The position numbers were made by a program, and so were the translations under genes. The notes beneath the pieces are model-generated. The model made no database searches and was not told the origin of the DNA. It saw only the letters and a list, made by a program, of their open reading frames with translations. From Marinobacterium_A aestuariivivens (lineage in GTDB: Bacteria; Pseudomonadota; Gammaproteobacteria; Pseudomonadales; Balneatricaceae), in the NCBI RefSeq assembly GCF_042661465.1, contig NZ_JBHSWE010000001.1:1-64000 (forward strand): a stretch of 64,000 bases of DNA. The letters run 5' to 3'. Of the stretch, positions 20,394 through 29,681 are shown piece after piece; positions within the stretch are counted from its first letter, which is position 1, and each line of letters starts with the position of its first letter.

Positions 20394-21311
20394 GTGAAAA
20401 TCAAACCCCTGCCCCCTCTGAACAGTCTGGTTGCCTTCGAGGCCGCCGCGCGCCACCTCAGCTTCACCCAGGCCGCGAGCGAACTGAACGTTACCCAGGG
20501 TGCCATCAGCCGCCAGATCCGCCATCTCGAGGACTATCTCGGCCGTTCGCTGTTCGTGCGCGACAAACGCCAGCTGGCCCTGACCCAGACCGGCGAAGAC
20601 TATTTCAACAACGTGCAGCAGTCCCTGCTACTGCTTGCCTCCGCCACCGGTGAAGTCCTGGAGTGGCAGGGCAACAGGCAGATCACGGTGGTAACCTCCA
20701 ACGCCATGGCATCGCTGTGGCTGCTGCCACGGCTGCCGGATTTCGAGGATACCCACCCCGATATAGAGGTGCGCATCCTCGCCACCGACTCGCTGAAAGG
20801 CGTGCGACCGTCCGAATTCGATGTCGCCCTCTTCTATTACCGCAAACCGCCGGCCGGCATGACCGCCACCCCGCTGTTCCGGGAACGCGTCTATCCGGTC
20901 TGCAGCCCGCGATTTCTCGAAAAGCAAGCACCGCTCGCACATCCCGAGGATATCTTCGCCACCACTCTGCTCTGGCTCGACTCGAGCGAGGACTGGCTGA
21001 ACTGGAATGAATGGTTCCAGGCGGCCGGCGTCAGGCAGGTCGAACCGAAACGTCGCCTCAACCTTAACAACTATCCAATGCTGATTCAGGCCGCGCTGAA
21101 CGGCCAGGGCGTCGCCCTGGGCTGGGAGCAGCTGATGGGCGACTACCTCGACAGCGGCCTGCTGGTGCGTCCGGTCCCGACCGAACTCAACACCACCGCC
21201 CGCTTCTACATGCTGGAGACCGAAGAGCCGGTACGCCGCAAGCCCGGCGTCGACCAGTTCCGCCAGTGGCTGCTCGACCTGGTCGAGCATGACGAAGAGC
21301 TCCTGCATTAA
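20394..21311 (+). CDS. LysR-type regulator (GcvA-like group)
   Basis: A 305-residue LysR regulator. The N-terminal winged helix-turn-helix contains LVAFEAAARHLSFTQAA and VTQGAISRQIRHLE, typical of the GcvA/BetI-neighbour type. The effector-binding domain runs from about residue 95 to the end. It starts with GTG at 20394 and lies 170 bases after the BCCT gene, beyond a terminator, so it has its own promoter. It converges on the dddP-like gene with 16 bases between stops. It is a candidate regulator of the BCCT, oxygenase or dddP genes; the target is inferred from position only. Confidence 0.88.
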   Translation: MKIKPLPPLNSLVAFEAAARHLSFTQAASELNVTQGAISRQIRHLEDYLGRSLFVRDKRQLALTQTGEDYFNNVQQSLLLLASATGEVLEWQGNRQITVVTSNAMASLWLLPRLPDFEDTHPDIEVRILATDSLKGVRPSEFDVALFYYRKPPAGMTATPLFRERVYPVCSPRFLEKQAPLAHPEDIFATTLLWLDSSEDWLNWNEWFQAAGVRQVEPKRRLNLNNYPMLIQAALNGQGVALGWEQLMGDYLDSGLLVRPVPTELNTTARFYMLETEEPVRRKPGVDQFRQWLLDLVEHDEELLH

Positions 21312-21327
21312 CCGCCATCGGCGATGA

Positions 21328-22575
21328 TCAGAGCCAGTCCTCCTCGAACGGCCAGGTCGACAGCGGCACGCAGCCGTCGCGGGTGATCAGCACCTGCTGC
21401 TCGAGCTTGACACCCTCGTCGCCGCCCTCGGCACCGATGTAGCTCTCGATGCAGACGGTCATGTTCTCCTCGAACAGGCCGTCATAGCCGCCGCTTTCCC
21501 AGTCCCTGCCGGCATGGGCGATGGCCGGGTATTCGTCGGCCATGCCGACGCCATGGGCGACGCAGCAATAGCGGTTCCTGTAGAACGCCTCCGGAATCGG
21601 CCAGCACTTTTCACTGAACTCGCGGAAACTCATGCCCGGTTTCAGCACCTCCAGGTTGTACTGGATCTGTTCGTAGGCGGCGCCATACAGGCGACGCTGC
21701 TCGCCAGTGGGCGGTACATGGCCAACGGTCCAGGTCCGGGAGATATCCGCACAGTAACCGTAAGGCCCGATCAGGTCGGTATCGAAGGCGAGCAGTTCGC
21801 CCTCACGCATGACCCAGTCGCTGCTCTCCTGCATCCAGGGGTTGGTACGCGGGCCCGAGGCCAGCAGACGCGTTTCGATCCATTCGCCGCCGTGACGGAT
21901 GTTCTCGAAATGCAGCCAGGCCCAGAGTTCGTTCTCGGTCATGCCCGGTTTCAGTTCGTCGTGCATGCGCTGGATGCCACGCTCGCAGACCTGGATGGTC
22001 CACTGGATCAGCTCGAGTTCGTCGGCCGACTTGATCGCCCTGGCCTGCTCCAGCAATGGCTGCCCCTGCAGCAGCTCGACGCCGAGGCCGGTCAGGCAGG
22101 GCACGCCTTCGGGCTCCATCTTGTCGACCGCCAGGCGCATGTTGCCGCCGCCATGCTGCCTCAGCAGATCGACGATTTCGCCGGCCCACTGCGCCGCCTT
22201 TTCCGACACCCGGGGGCCTGCGCCGAAATAGGCCCAGTTGATCGCCAGGCGTACCTCATCGACGGTTTCGAGGTGGTTGCACAGGTGCTCGCAGTTGTGG
22301 AACTCCCAGACGATTACGGGCCCCTGGGCGAATACCATCGCATAGCGCGAAGCATTGTGAGAGGTCCAGACCTGCATATTGGATGCATCGGTGGCATAAC
22401 GGATATTGACGGGGTCGTACAGCAGCACGGCAGCACAGTCGTTTTTGACCAGTTGCTCGCGTACCCGTTGCAGCCGGTAGGCCCGGGCCGCGCGGTGCAC
22501 CTCGTCGGTCACGGGGTTGGTCAGTGGCCGGTCCCTGGCTTCGTCATTGAGATAGCTGTTCTTGTTGTTGAGCAT
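21328..22575 (-). CDS. dddP: DddP-family dimethylsulfoniopropionate lyase (M24 fold)
   Basis: A 415-residue protein of the M24 aminopeptidase fold. DddP enzymes in this fold cleave DMSP to dimethyl sulfide and acrylate rather than peptides. The family pattern NIRYATD..NMQ.W..HN occurs at residues 57-74, and RHGGEWIETRLLASGPRTNP at 227-246. All six metal ligands of characterised DddP appear to be present: Asp265 and Asp267 (AFDTD), Asp277 (ADIS), His341 (HGVG), Glu377 (CIES) and Glu392 (KLEQQVLIT). Asp347 sits six residues after the His, where the proposed catalytic base lies. The frame is intact. BCCT and LysR neighbours fit DMSP uptake and control. A close non-lyase M24 relative acting on another betaine remains possible. 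Confidence 0.75.
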   Translation of the reverse strand: MLNNKNSYLNDEARDRPLTNPVTDEVHRAARAYRLQRVREQLVKNDCAAVLLYDPVNIRYATDASNMQVWTSHNASRYAMVFAQGPVIVWEFHNCEHLCNHLETVDEVRLAINWAYFGAGPRVSEKAAQWAGEIVDLLRQHGGGNMRLAVDKMEPEGVPCLTGLGVELLQGQPLLEQARAIKSADELELIQWTIQVCERGIQRMHDELKPGMTENELWAWLHFENIRHGGEWIETRLLASGPRTNPWMQESSDWVMREGELLAFDTDLIGPYGYCADISRTWTVGHVPPTGEQRRLYGAAYEQIQYNLEVLKPGMSFREFSEKCWPIPEAFYRNRYCCVAHGVGMADEYPAIAHAGRDWESGGYDGLFEENMTVCIESYIGAEGGDEGVKLEQQVLITRDGCVPLSTWPFEEDWL

Positions 22576-22688
22576 TGTCCCTCACTCCGGTATTGCGCAG
22601 CTTTGGCCAAGCTGCCGCGAGCGCTACCTATAGCAACAAACCCGGAGCGAGGCATCGCTATACGCGACCATCCCTCTATCCCAAAACG

Positions 22689-23669
22689 CTATCTCAGGTC
22701 GAAAGTCTCGTTCAGCTCGAAAGTCGCGGGCGTCAGCCACCGCGCCTTGGCCGACAGTGCATCAAGCACCGGGCCATGGAGAATCTGGCGAATCGCGTCG
22801 GCCACCTGGCCGGGAATAGCGCCCATTTCTCCCTCCCGCGCCACCAGGTAGACGGTACGGGCATGCCGACTGCGGTCGAGCTCCAGCAGGCTGACGCCGT
22901 CGGTGCGATACAGTACCTGGGCCAGGCAAAGCGCGGTAAGCATCCCCCAGCCATGGCCGTCCTGGACGAAGCTCATCAGGGTATGGGTGTCGTCGGTCTC
23001 GTAGCGTACGTTCGCCAAAATGCGCATTCGCCTCAGCACCAATTCGCTGTAGGCGCCGATATGGGTATTGCGTCCATAGCGGATCAACGGCTGCGCCTGT
23101 GCCAGAGCCTCGAGCGAGAAGGGCCCTGGCCCCAGGTGTCCATCCGATACCGCCAGCAGTACAGGGTCGCGGAACAGCTCGAAGCGTTCCAGTCCTTCGA
23201 CGCCGGTCAGCGGGTCATTGGCCACCAGGATGTCTATATCGCGATCGAGAAAGGCCTGCATCAGCGGCGGCGTCAGGCCGCTGCGCAATGTCAGCCGTTC
23301 GATAAAGGGGCTCAACCTCGCGATCAGCTTGCTACCGAACACCTCGGAGCAGGAAGTCATCAGCCCGAGCCGGCACTGCACCAGGGCCTTGTCGGCAGCA
23401 CCGCGCACGGCGGCGCTGAGGCGCCGCAGTTCGCCGATGATGGTATCGGCGTTCTGTTTCAGCACCAGGCCCGCCGCCGTCAGCCGCACCGGCTTGGTGC
23501 GGCGCGCCACCAGTTCCGCCCCCATCTGCTCTTCGAGCTGTTTCAGCGCCTGCGATACCGCCGACTGGGTCACGCCGAGACGCTTGGCCGCATCGGTCAG
23601 CGAACTCGATTCGGCGATGGTGACGAAGGTATTGAGCAGTTGGGTATCGACCAGTCGACTGTCGGTCAT
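22689..23669 (-). CDS. LysR-type regulator
   Basis: A 326-residue LysR regulator with the helix-turn-helix in SLTDAAKRLGVTQSAVSQAL and a C-terminal effector domain (ILVANDPLTGVEGLERF). It is divergent from the FAD oxidoreductase gene across a 165-base A+T-rich interval, the usual LysR arrangement, so that oxidoreductase and the cupin are its likely targets. Transcription also runs toward dddP, 113 bases downstream, and read-through could couple the two genes. Confidence 0.88.
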   Translation of the reverse strand: MTDSRLVDTQLLNTFVTIAESSSLTDAAKRLGVTQSAVSQALKQLEEQMGAELVARRTKPVRLTAAGLVLKQNADTIIGELRRLSAAVRGAADKALVQCRLGLMTSCSEVFGSKLIARLSPFIERLTLRSGLTPPLMQAFLDRDIDILVANDPLTGVEGLERFELFRDPVLLAVSDGHLGPGPFSLEALAQAQPLIRYGRNTHIGAYSELVLRRMRILANVRYETDDTHTLMSFVQDGHGWGMLTALCLAQVLYRTDGVSLLELDRSRHARTVYLVAREGEMGAIPGQVADAIRQILHGPVLDALSAKARWLTPATFELNETFDLR

Positions 23670-23834
23670 CGAAGCACCTTTTCATAAGTACAACTTATAA
23701 TGCCAATTATAGTTCGTACTAATCGACATTTAATGTAGTTAATTTAATAAATATCGGAAATAATCGCCGCATCATGACAAGGGGGAACCATCCTGGCCCC
23801 CATCCAGAAGTCGATTCTCAAAGCGGGTGTTGCA
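23670..23834. promoter_or_regulatory. Divergent A+T-rich control region between LysR and the FAD oxidoreductase
   Basis: This 165-base gap is markedly A+T-rich compared with its surroundings and holds fold-back elements such as AAGTAC...GTACT and ATTATA/TATAAT sequences. It should contain both divergent promoters and the LysR operator. No unique T-N11-A site can be assigned by eye. Confidence 0.5.
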
Positions 23835-25141
23835 ATGATTCTTCCTCAATACGATGGCAATTGCGGTTGGTACGAGATGCTTGGCAAGGTCTCGGATTTC
23901 CCGGCGCTGGAGCAGGATCTGCGTGTCGATGCCGTCGTCATCGGCGGCGGTTTCGTCGGTTGCGCGGCGGCGCGCCGGCTGGCGGAAAACCAGCCCGAGG
24001 GCCGCTTCCTGCTGATCGAGGCGCTGAAGATCGGCCAGGGTGCGTCGGGCCGCAACTCCGGCTTCGTCATCGACCAGCCCCACAAGCGCGATCTCGAGTC
24101 CAACGACAACGAACTCAAGCGCAAGCTGGTACGGCTGAATCGCGCCGCCGTCGACTACCTGGAGACCCAGATCGAGCGCTACGGCATCGACTGCCAGTGG
24201 TCCCATGCCGGCAAGTACCAGGCCGCCGTTGGCGCCCGCGGCGAGAAATTCCTCGACCATTACGAGCAGCTGCTGAAAAACTTCGGCGAGCAGTACGAGC
24301 GGCTGTCGCCGCAGCGCCTGCGCGATGTCTTCGGCACCGAGTTCTACAGCGCCGCCATCTTCACCCCGGGCGGTGCCCTGATGCAGCCGGCGGCGCTGAT
24401 GCGCGGCCTGGCCGACAGCATGCCGGAGAATGTCCGCATCGCCGAGCACACGCCGGTGACCGAAATCACCCGCACCGCCGGCGGTTTCGTACTGAAGACG
24501 CCGAAGGCCCGCATCGAGTGCCGTCAACTGGTGCTGGGCACCAATATCTTCACCGCCGAGCTTGGCTTTCTGCGCGACCGCATCCTGCCGGTGATGACCT
24601 TCGCCAGCATGACCAGACCGCTGACCGACGAGCAGATGAAGCGTTATGGCGGCGAACTCGACTGGGGCCTGACGCCGGCCGACCATGCCGGCACCACGGT
24701 ACGCATGACCCAGGATCGCCGCCTGATCATCCGCAACTCGTACCGCTATGCCCACGACTACAACACGCCGCAGGACCTGCTGCCGACGATGCGCGCCCGC
24801 CACCGCGAAGCCTTCGATGCGCGTTACCCGCAGCTCGGGGCTGTCGCCTTCGAGTATACCTGGGCGGCGCCAGCAGCCTGTCCGGCAACTTCGAAACCTA
24901 TTTCGGTCAGCTCGAGGACGGCATCTTCGCCTCCGCCTGCGACCAGAGCGTCGGTGCCGCCCGCGGCACCATCTCCGGCATGATGCTGGCCGACATGGCC
25001 TGCAGCCGGAAAACCGAGCTGCTCGACAATATGCTGGAGGTTTCCGGCAAACCGTCGAAGCTGCCGCCCAAACCGCTGCTGCGCATCGGCGTGCCGCTGC
25101 GCATGGCGATGGCCCGCTTTGCCAGCCGCTCGGAAGTCTGA
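23835..25141 (+). CDS. DadA/amine oxidase-like FAD-dependent oxidoreductase (frameshifted)
   Basis: A flavoprotein of about 435 residues of the D-amino-acid/sarcosine oxidase fold. The dinucleotide motif VVIGGGFVGCAAA lies at about residues 34-46, with the GASGRNSGFV motif close by. The substrate domain and the C-terminal FAD motif NFETYFGQLEDGIFAS follow. The frame shifts at about 24868 (TGGGCGGC where one more G is expected), and the remainder runs to the TGA at 25141. The family oxidises secondary or tertiary amines such as gamma-glutamylputrescine, sarcosine or dimethylglycine. Near a betaine transporter an N-methyl amine is plausible. The cupin gene follows after 72 bases and is probably cotranscribed. 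Confidence 0.82.
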
Positions 25142-25213
25142 GACTGAGCGCCTGGCCCGGGAAGCGAGCCGGCTTCCCTCTTTCTTTACCCTTCAATCGA
25201 AAAGTGAAAGCCG

Positions 25214-25564
25214 ATGTCCGCCAAACTGATCCGCGCCTCCAGCCTCAACTTCCAGCACCGCGGCGGCCCGCCCGGCGAAGCCGCCGTCGCCCGTGCCGTT
25301 TCGACCGACTTGAGCGCGACGATGGGCGCCGGCGTCGCCCATTTCGATGCCTGCTCCATCGACTGGACCGTGCTCTACGACGAGGTGGTCTACGTCATCG
25401 ATGGCGTTTTTCGCCTGGTCACGAAGGATGGCGTGCTCGAAGGTCAGCCCGGCGACATCATCTGGATTCCGGAAGGTACCGAGCTGAAATACGAAGGCGA
25501 GCACGCCTCGATCTTCTATGCCGTCTATCCGGGCAACTGGAAGGAGATCCACGGCCTCGCTTGA
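25214..25564 (+). CDS. Small cupin protein (EutQ-like)
   Basis: A 116-residue single-domain cupin. The central strands include LYDEVVYVIDGVFRLVTKDG and the turn PGDIIWIPEGTELKY, giving the double-stranded beta-barrel of ethanolamine-utilisation EutQ-like proteins. It has few His residues at the usual metal positions, so metal binding is uncertain. It follows the FAD oxidoreductase as the likely second gene of an operon. The last 230 or so bases recur at 32606-32845, on the far side of the pot region, at about 93% identity by eye. Its biochemical function is unknown. Confidence 0.8.
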   Translation: MSAKLIRASSLNFQHRGGPPGEAAVARAVSTDLSATMGAGVAHFDACSIDWTVLYDEVVYVIDGVFRLVTKDGVLEGQPGDIIWIPEGTELKYEGEHASIFYAVYPGNWKEIHGLA

Positions 25565-25956
25565 AAGGCAGCTGCAAGCGCTGCGGAGGCATTCGTCACG
25601 CCCTTTTGGAGCTACAGCCACGCCGATCCCGATCCGGCTCCCCCGCCCAACACTCTACCGGATCATTCTCGAAGGGTGCCACGCATTAGCCGGCGAGCGC
25701 CCCTTTAGCGGGCCAGCTGCAGCAGCCAAAGCGTCCTCATCCCCTTCGCCGCTTTAATAGAGCATATTGCGGCCCTACCAGGCCACCGGTGCCGCGACGG
25801 CGGCAGACCGATTTGTACGACATGGCGACCGACGACACCAGCAGCACCAGGAACTCCAGCTACCTGCTGGCGCGAATGCCGACTGCGGCGGAGACCTCGG
25901 ACATCACTTACATCACCTTTCGATTCCGGCGGGGATGGCGATAGGCAAGGAGGACC
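25565..25956. other. Junction region without a recognisable gene
   Basis: About 390 bases between the cupin and the broken amidohydrolase. Short open stretches exist on both strands, but none is convincing. The region probably represents a degraded joint where sequence was lost, since an amidohydrolase gene ends abruptly at its right edge. Confidence 0.35.
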
Positions 25957-26556
25957 TCAGTGTTCGTCGACAAGCGGCATCGCCTCATCGAGCCCGGCCA
26001 GCCCCCGGGCCTCGTCCCAGTACATCCGCATACCGCCGTCCCGCGCGAGGTAGCCCATGCCGCTCATGTGGTAGGGGCCGAGATAGGTGCGCAGGCCAAG
26101 GCTCGCCGACTCCTCCGCAACGCCGGCGAACTCCGCCTAGCCCTCGGCCCAGCGCCGGTAGAACATCGAGTTGATCGGCATCGCCGTGGTAACGCCGTTG
26201 CGGATCAGCCGGCTGAAGGCGTAGCGGTACTTGAAAAGCTCCTGCCCGGGGCTATAGGCATCGCGCGGCCCCACGTCGAGGTATTCCTGGCTCCACAGGC
26301 GTCCCATCCATTCGACCGGACCCTTCTCCGGCGGCAGCACCGTGGAGTCAACGTCGTCAAGGGCATCGAGATCGATGAAGCCCGGGCCGATCAGCGCCTC
26401 GTCGTAATCGACCCAGCAGTCGACCGGCCCCGGGTAGTCGCGGCCGACGAACAGGATGAGGTCGCCGGCGAACACCACTTCACCATGACGCCACATGACA
26501 TGCTGCCGACCGTCAAAGCGCACCACCCAGCCGGTTCTCAGGCCGGTGACGCTCAT
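25957..26556 (-). pseudogene. Truncated amidohydrolase-family gene
   Basis: The reading frame from 26556 gives the N-terminal part of an amidohydrolase-like protein: EALIGPGFIDLDALDDVDS and LFKYRYAFSRLIRNGVTTAMPI. It meets a stop at 26137. A second in-frame stretch (EFAGVAEESASLGLRTYLGP, then YHMSGMGYLARDGG) continues the same protein to 25957. The rest of the roughly 450-residue family length is missing. Its start overlaps the stop of the cytosine-deaminase-like gene by four bases (ATGA), so it was once the last gene of that operon. The strand that usually carries the metal-binding HxH reads DLDALDD. Confidence 0.75.
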
Positions 26557-27760
26557 CGCCCGGCCCTCGGGTCGAGCAGCAGTTCGCCGTCCTCGACGAT
26601 GACCTGCCCGGCGCGCAGCAGGGTCCGTGCCGCCGGCCGGTTCACCACCGCATCGGGCAGGTTTTCCGCCGGCAGCAGCAACAGGTCGGCCCGGTCGCCG
26701 ACGTAGAGTCCGTAGCCCTCCAGCCCCAGCGCCCGGGCACCGCAGAGACTCGCCGCGTCGAAGGCCGCCACCAGCTCGTCGTCCTTGCAAAGGTCGAAGC
26801 GGTACGCCTGCATCATCGCCTTTTCCAGCATGTCGCCGTTGCCCAGCGGCGACCAGGCGTCGCGGATGCCGTCGCAGCCGAGGCAGACGTTGACGCCGGC
26901 GGCGCACAGTTTCAGGAACGGCGGCACCGTCCTGTCGGCCGGCGCCGTGGTCGCCAGCGAAATGCCGTTGGCGGCAAGGCGCTCGGCCTGCGGCGCGACC
27001 CGCTGCCAGGGTACGCTGCCGAGGCAGTAGGCGTGGCTGATCATCACTCGCCCCTGCCGCTCGAAACGTTCGGTGAAGTCGACGATGCGGGCGATCTGCC
27101 AGATGCCGAGTTCGCCGGGGTCGTGCAGGTGGATATCGATGCCGCGGTCGAACTCCGCCGCCAGCGAGAAGATCGCCTCGAGGTGGCGGATCGGGTCGCC
27201 GTCGATGCCGCACGGATCCAGCCCGCCGACGGTTTCGACGCCGAGCCGGACCGCCTCGCGCATCAGTTCGAGGGTCCCGGGGCGGCTCAGCAGGCCCATC
27301 TGCGGAAAGGCGACGAACTGCAGGTCGACCCAGGGGCGTACAGTTCGCGCAGCGCCAGCATGCCCTCGACGTGACTCAGGCCGATATCCGGCGCCACGTC
27401 GACATGGCTGCGCAGCGCCAGGGTGCCGCGGCGGATGTACTGTTCCAGCAGGTCGCCGGCGCGGGTCAGGATCGGCGCCTCGACCCCGGCCAGCACCCGG
27501 CGCTCGTTGTCGATGTAGTCCTTCAGGGTCGGCCCGGCGCTGTTGGACCGCCAGGGCTGGCCCCAGAGGGTTTTGTCCAGGTGGGCGTGGCTCTCCACCA
27601 GCGCCGGCAGCAGCAGCCGGCCGCGGCCGTCGATCCAGCCGCCGTCGCGATCGCCGGCCGCAGCGGGACGCCGCTCGGCGATGCACCCGTCGGCGATACG
27701 GATGTCCTCGGCGTCTCCGCCACGGGGGCGGACGTTGCGCAACCAGAGGGTCTCGGTCAT
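26553..27760 (-). CDS. Cytosine deaminase-like amidohydrolase (frameshifted)
   Basis: A protein of about 402 residues of the CodA-like amidohydrolase family, which hydrolyse C-N bonds in cytosine, isocytosine, creatinine or triazines at a single metal site. Metal-binding motifs are ESHAHLDKTL near residue 58, DIHLHDPGE, SHAYCLGSV and the catalytic-Asp segment CLGCDGIRDAW. The frame changes at about 27340, where a run of four Cs replaces five (APWVDLQF is the expected continuation). It lies 45 bases after the potD-like gene, so the deaminase probably acts on the compound imported by the ABC transporter. The substrate is not identified. Confidence 0.82.
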
Positions 27761-27805
27761 GGGTTCTCCTTCGATGACGGGGCCGCCCGGCGGCGGCCCC
27801 GGGGT

Positions 27806-28858
27806 TCAGCCTTTCAGTTTGGTCCAGATCTTGTCCTGCAGCGCCCGGGCCTCGTTGCTGCACTCCTTTTCCAGCCGCAGCCGGTCCTGGAATTCCGACG
27901 GCATGTTGATGGCATTCATCTTCTTCCACTTGTCGTCGAGGAAGGCGTCGCTTTCGATGCCGTTGGAATAGGCGATGGCGTTCGAGACCGCGGCGGCGTT
28001 TTCCGGCGCCATCATCCAGTTGATAAAGACGCGGGCGTTCTCCGGATGGGGCGCCTGCGCCGGCACGGCGAAGTTGTCCTGGAACATCGCCAGCCCCTCC
28101 TTCGGATAGACGTAACGCAGGCTGTCGCGCTGCGACGTGGCCCTGGCGGTGGAGCCGTTCCAGTTCTGTGCCATGGCCACCTCGCCCGACGCCAGCCGGT
28201 CGACGGTGCCGTCCGAGCTGTACAGCTTCAGGTGCGGCTTCTGCTGCTCCAGCAGCGCCAGGATCTTCTTGGCGTCCTGGGGGTCCTCGGTGCACTGGTC
28301 CACGCCCAGGTAGTGCGCCGCCGCGGTGATCAGGGTGCTGGAGGTGTCGAGCGCGGCGATCTGGCCGCTGAGCTCCGGCCGCGGCTCGAAGAACTCCTTC
28401 CAGGACTCTTCCAGTTCGCCGCCCGGCACCTTGCTGCTGTCGTAGGCGAAGCCGGTGGTACCCCAGAGGTAGGGCGCCGTGTACCGGCGGCCCGGGTCGA
28501 AGGAGGGATCGCGGAACGCCGGCTTCACGTACTCGAAGTTCACCATCCGGGGCGCATCGATCGGCTGCAGGAACTGCTGCCCGATCAGCGTGCCCATGAT
28601 CGAGTGCGTGGCGATGATGACGTCGTACTTGGCGCCGCCGGCCTGCAGCTTGGCCAGCAGGGTTTCGCTGCTGTCGTAGCCGTCCAGCGTCACCTTGATG
28701 CCGGTCTCCTGCTCGAACTTGTCGAGCAGCTCCACCGGGTAGTAGTCGGTCCAGTTGTAGAAATAGAGCTCCTTCGCCTCCTCGGCGGCGGCGTTGCCGG
28801 CGACGGTCGCCGCCAGTGCCAGTCCCAGGATGCTTTTCTTCAATGCGGTTCCAGTCAT
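27806..28858 (-). CDS. Periplasmic binding protein of a polyamine-type ABC transporter (PotD-like)
   Basis: A 350-residue protein with a signal peptide (positively charged start, hydrophobic core, AEEAKE after an AxA-type cleavage site near residue 25). The mature protein starts KELYFYNWTDYYP and contains YDVIIATHSIMGTL and PYLWGTTGFAYDSSKV, hallmarks of PotD/PotF-type ligand receptors. It captures a polyamine or related cation in the periplasm and delivers it to the permeases. It is the fourth gene of a leftward pot operon and sits next to two amidohydrolase genes, so the natural ligand may be a nitrogen heterocycle rather than spermidine. Confidence 0.88.
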   Translation of the reverse strand: MTGTALKKSILGLALAATVAGNAAAEEAKELYFYNWTDYYPVELLDKFEQETGIKVTLDGYDSSETLLAKLQAGGAKYDVIIATHSIMGTLIGQQFLQPIDAPRMVNFEYVKPAFRDPSFDPGRRYTAPYLWGTTGFAYDSSKVPGGELEESWKEFFEPRPELSGQIAALDTSSTLITAAAHYLGVDQCTEDPQDAKKILALLEQQKPHLKLYSSDGTVDRLASGEVAMAQNWNGSTARATSQRDSLRYVYPKEGLAMFQDNFAVPAQAPHPENARVFINWMMAPENAAAVSNAIAYSNGIESDAFLDDKWKKMNAINMPSEFQDRLRLEKECSNEARALQDKIWTKLKG

Positions 28859-28883
28859 GGTTTTTCCCTTTGTTGTTGTTCGA

Positions 28884-29681
28884 TCAGCGCTGCCGGGCCA
28901 TTTTGCCGCTTTGCCCGAGGCGGTAGGAAACGACGACCAGGACGACGGACAGCACCAGCATCAGGGTCGAAATGGCATTGATCTCCGGCGTCACCCCGGC
29001 GCGGATCGCCGAGAAGATGTACACCGGCAGCGTGGTGGCGCCGGGGCCCGAGACGAAGAAGGTCATGATGAAGTTGTCGAGGCTGACGACGAACGCCAGC
29101 ACCGCCCCGGACAGCACGCCGGGCCAGAGCAGCGGCAGCGTCACGCGACGGAAGGTGCGGTAGCGGTCGGCGTAAAGGTCCTGCGCCGCCTCCAGCAGGT
29201 GCTGGTCCATGTTGTTGAGGCGCGCCCGGATCGGCAGGTAGGCGAAGGGGATGCAGAAGCCGATATGGGCCACCGTCACCGTGACCAGCCCGAGCTCCAC
29301 CTGCAGCGCCATGAACAGCAGCAGCGTCGCCACCGCGATGACGATCTCCGGCAGCAGCAGCGGCAGGCTGATGCCCGCCTCCACCAACTTGAGCCCGCGG
29401 AAGGCGCGACTGGTGGCCAGCGCCGCCAGCAGCGCGATCAGGGTGGCGCAGAGGGTCGCGATGGTACCGACGATCAGGGTGTTGACCGCCGCCGCCTGGA
29501 TCGACGCGTTCGTCAGGATGCGCCCGTACCAGGCGACGGAGAACTCGGTCCAGACCGTCGCGGTCCGGTTGGCGTTGAAGCTGTAGGCCACCAGCACCAG
29601 CACCGGCAGGTACATGTAGGCCAGCATCGCCAGGCTGATTTCCCGGGTGAACGGCAGTTTCTTGAGCGATGAAGCGATCAT
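28884..29681 (-). CDS. ABC transporter permease, PotC-like
   Basis: A 265-residue inner-membrane permease with about six membrane segments. The cytoplasmic coupling loop includes LLEAAQDLYADRYRTFRRVT, matching the EAA motif that docks to the ATPase. LSGAVLAFVVSLDNFIMTFF is typical of PotC. Its ATG (29681) overlaps the stop of the potB-like gene by four bases, and the potD-like gene follows 25 bases downstream. Confidence 0.9.
   Translation of the reverse strand: MIASSLKKLPFTREISLAMLAYMYLPVLVLVAYSFNANRTATVWTEFSVAWYGRILTNASIQAAAVNTLIVGTIATLCATLIALLAALATSRAFRGLKLVEAGISLPLLLPEIVIAVATLLLFMALQVELGLVTVTVAHIGFCIPFAYLPIRARLNNMDQHLLEAAQDLYADRYRTFRRVTLPLLWPGVLSGAVLAFVVSLDNFIMTFFVSGPGATTLPVYIFSAIRAGVTPEINAISTLMLVLSVVLVVVSYRLGQSGKMARQR

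Noticed and set aside
27371..28981. A 536-residue forward frame
   Set aside because: It is antisense to the deaminase and potD-like genes and lacks a ribosome site or domain.
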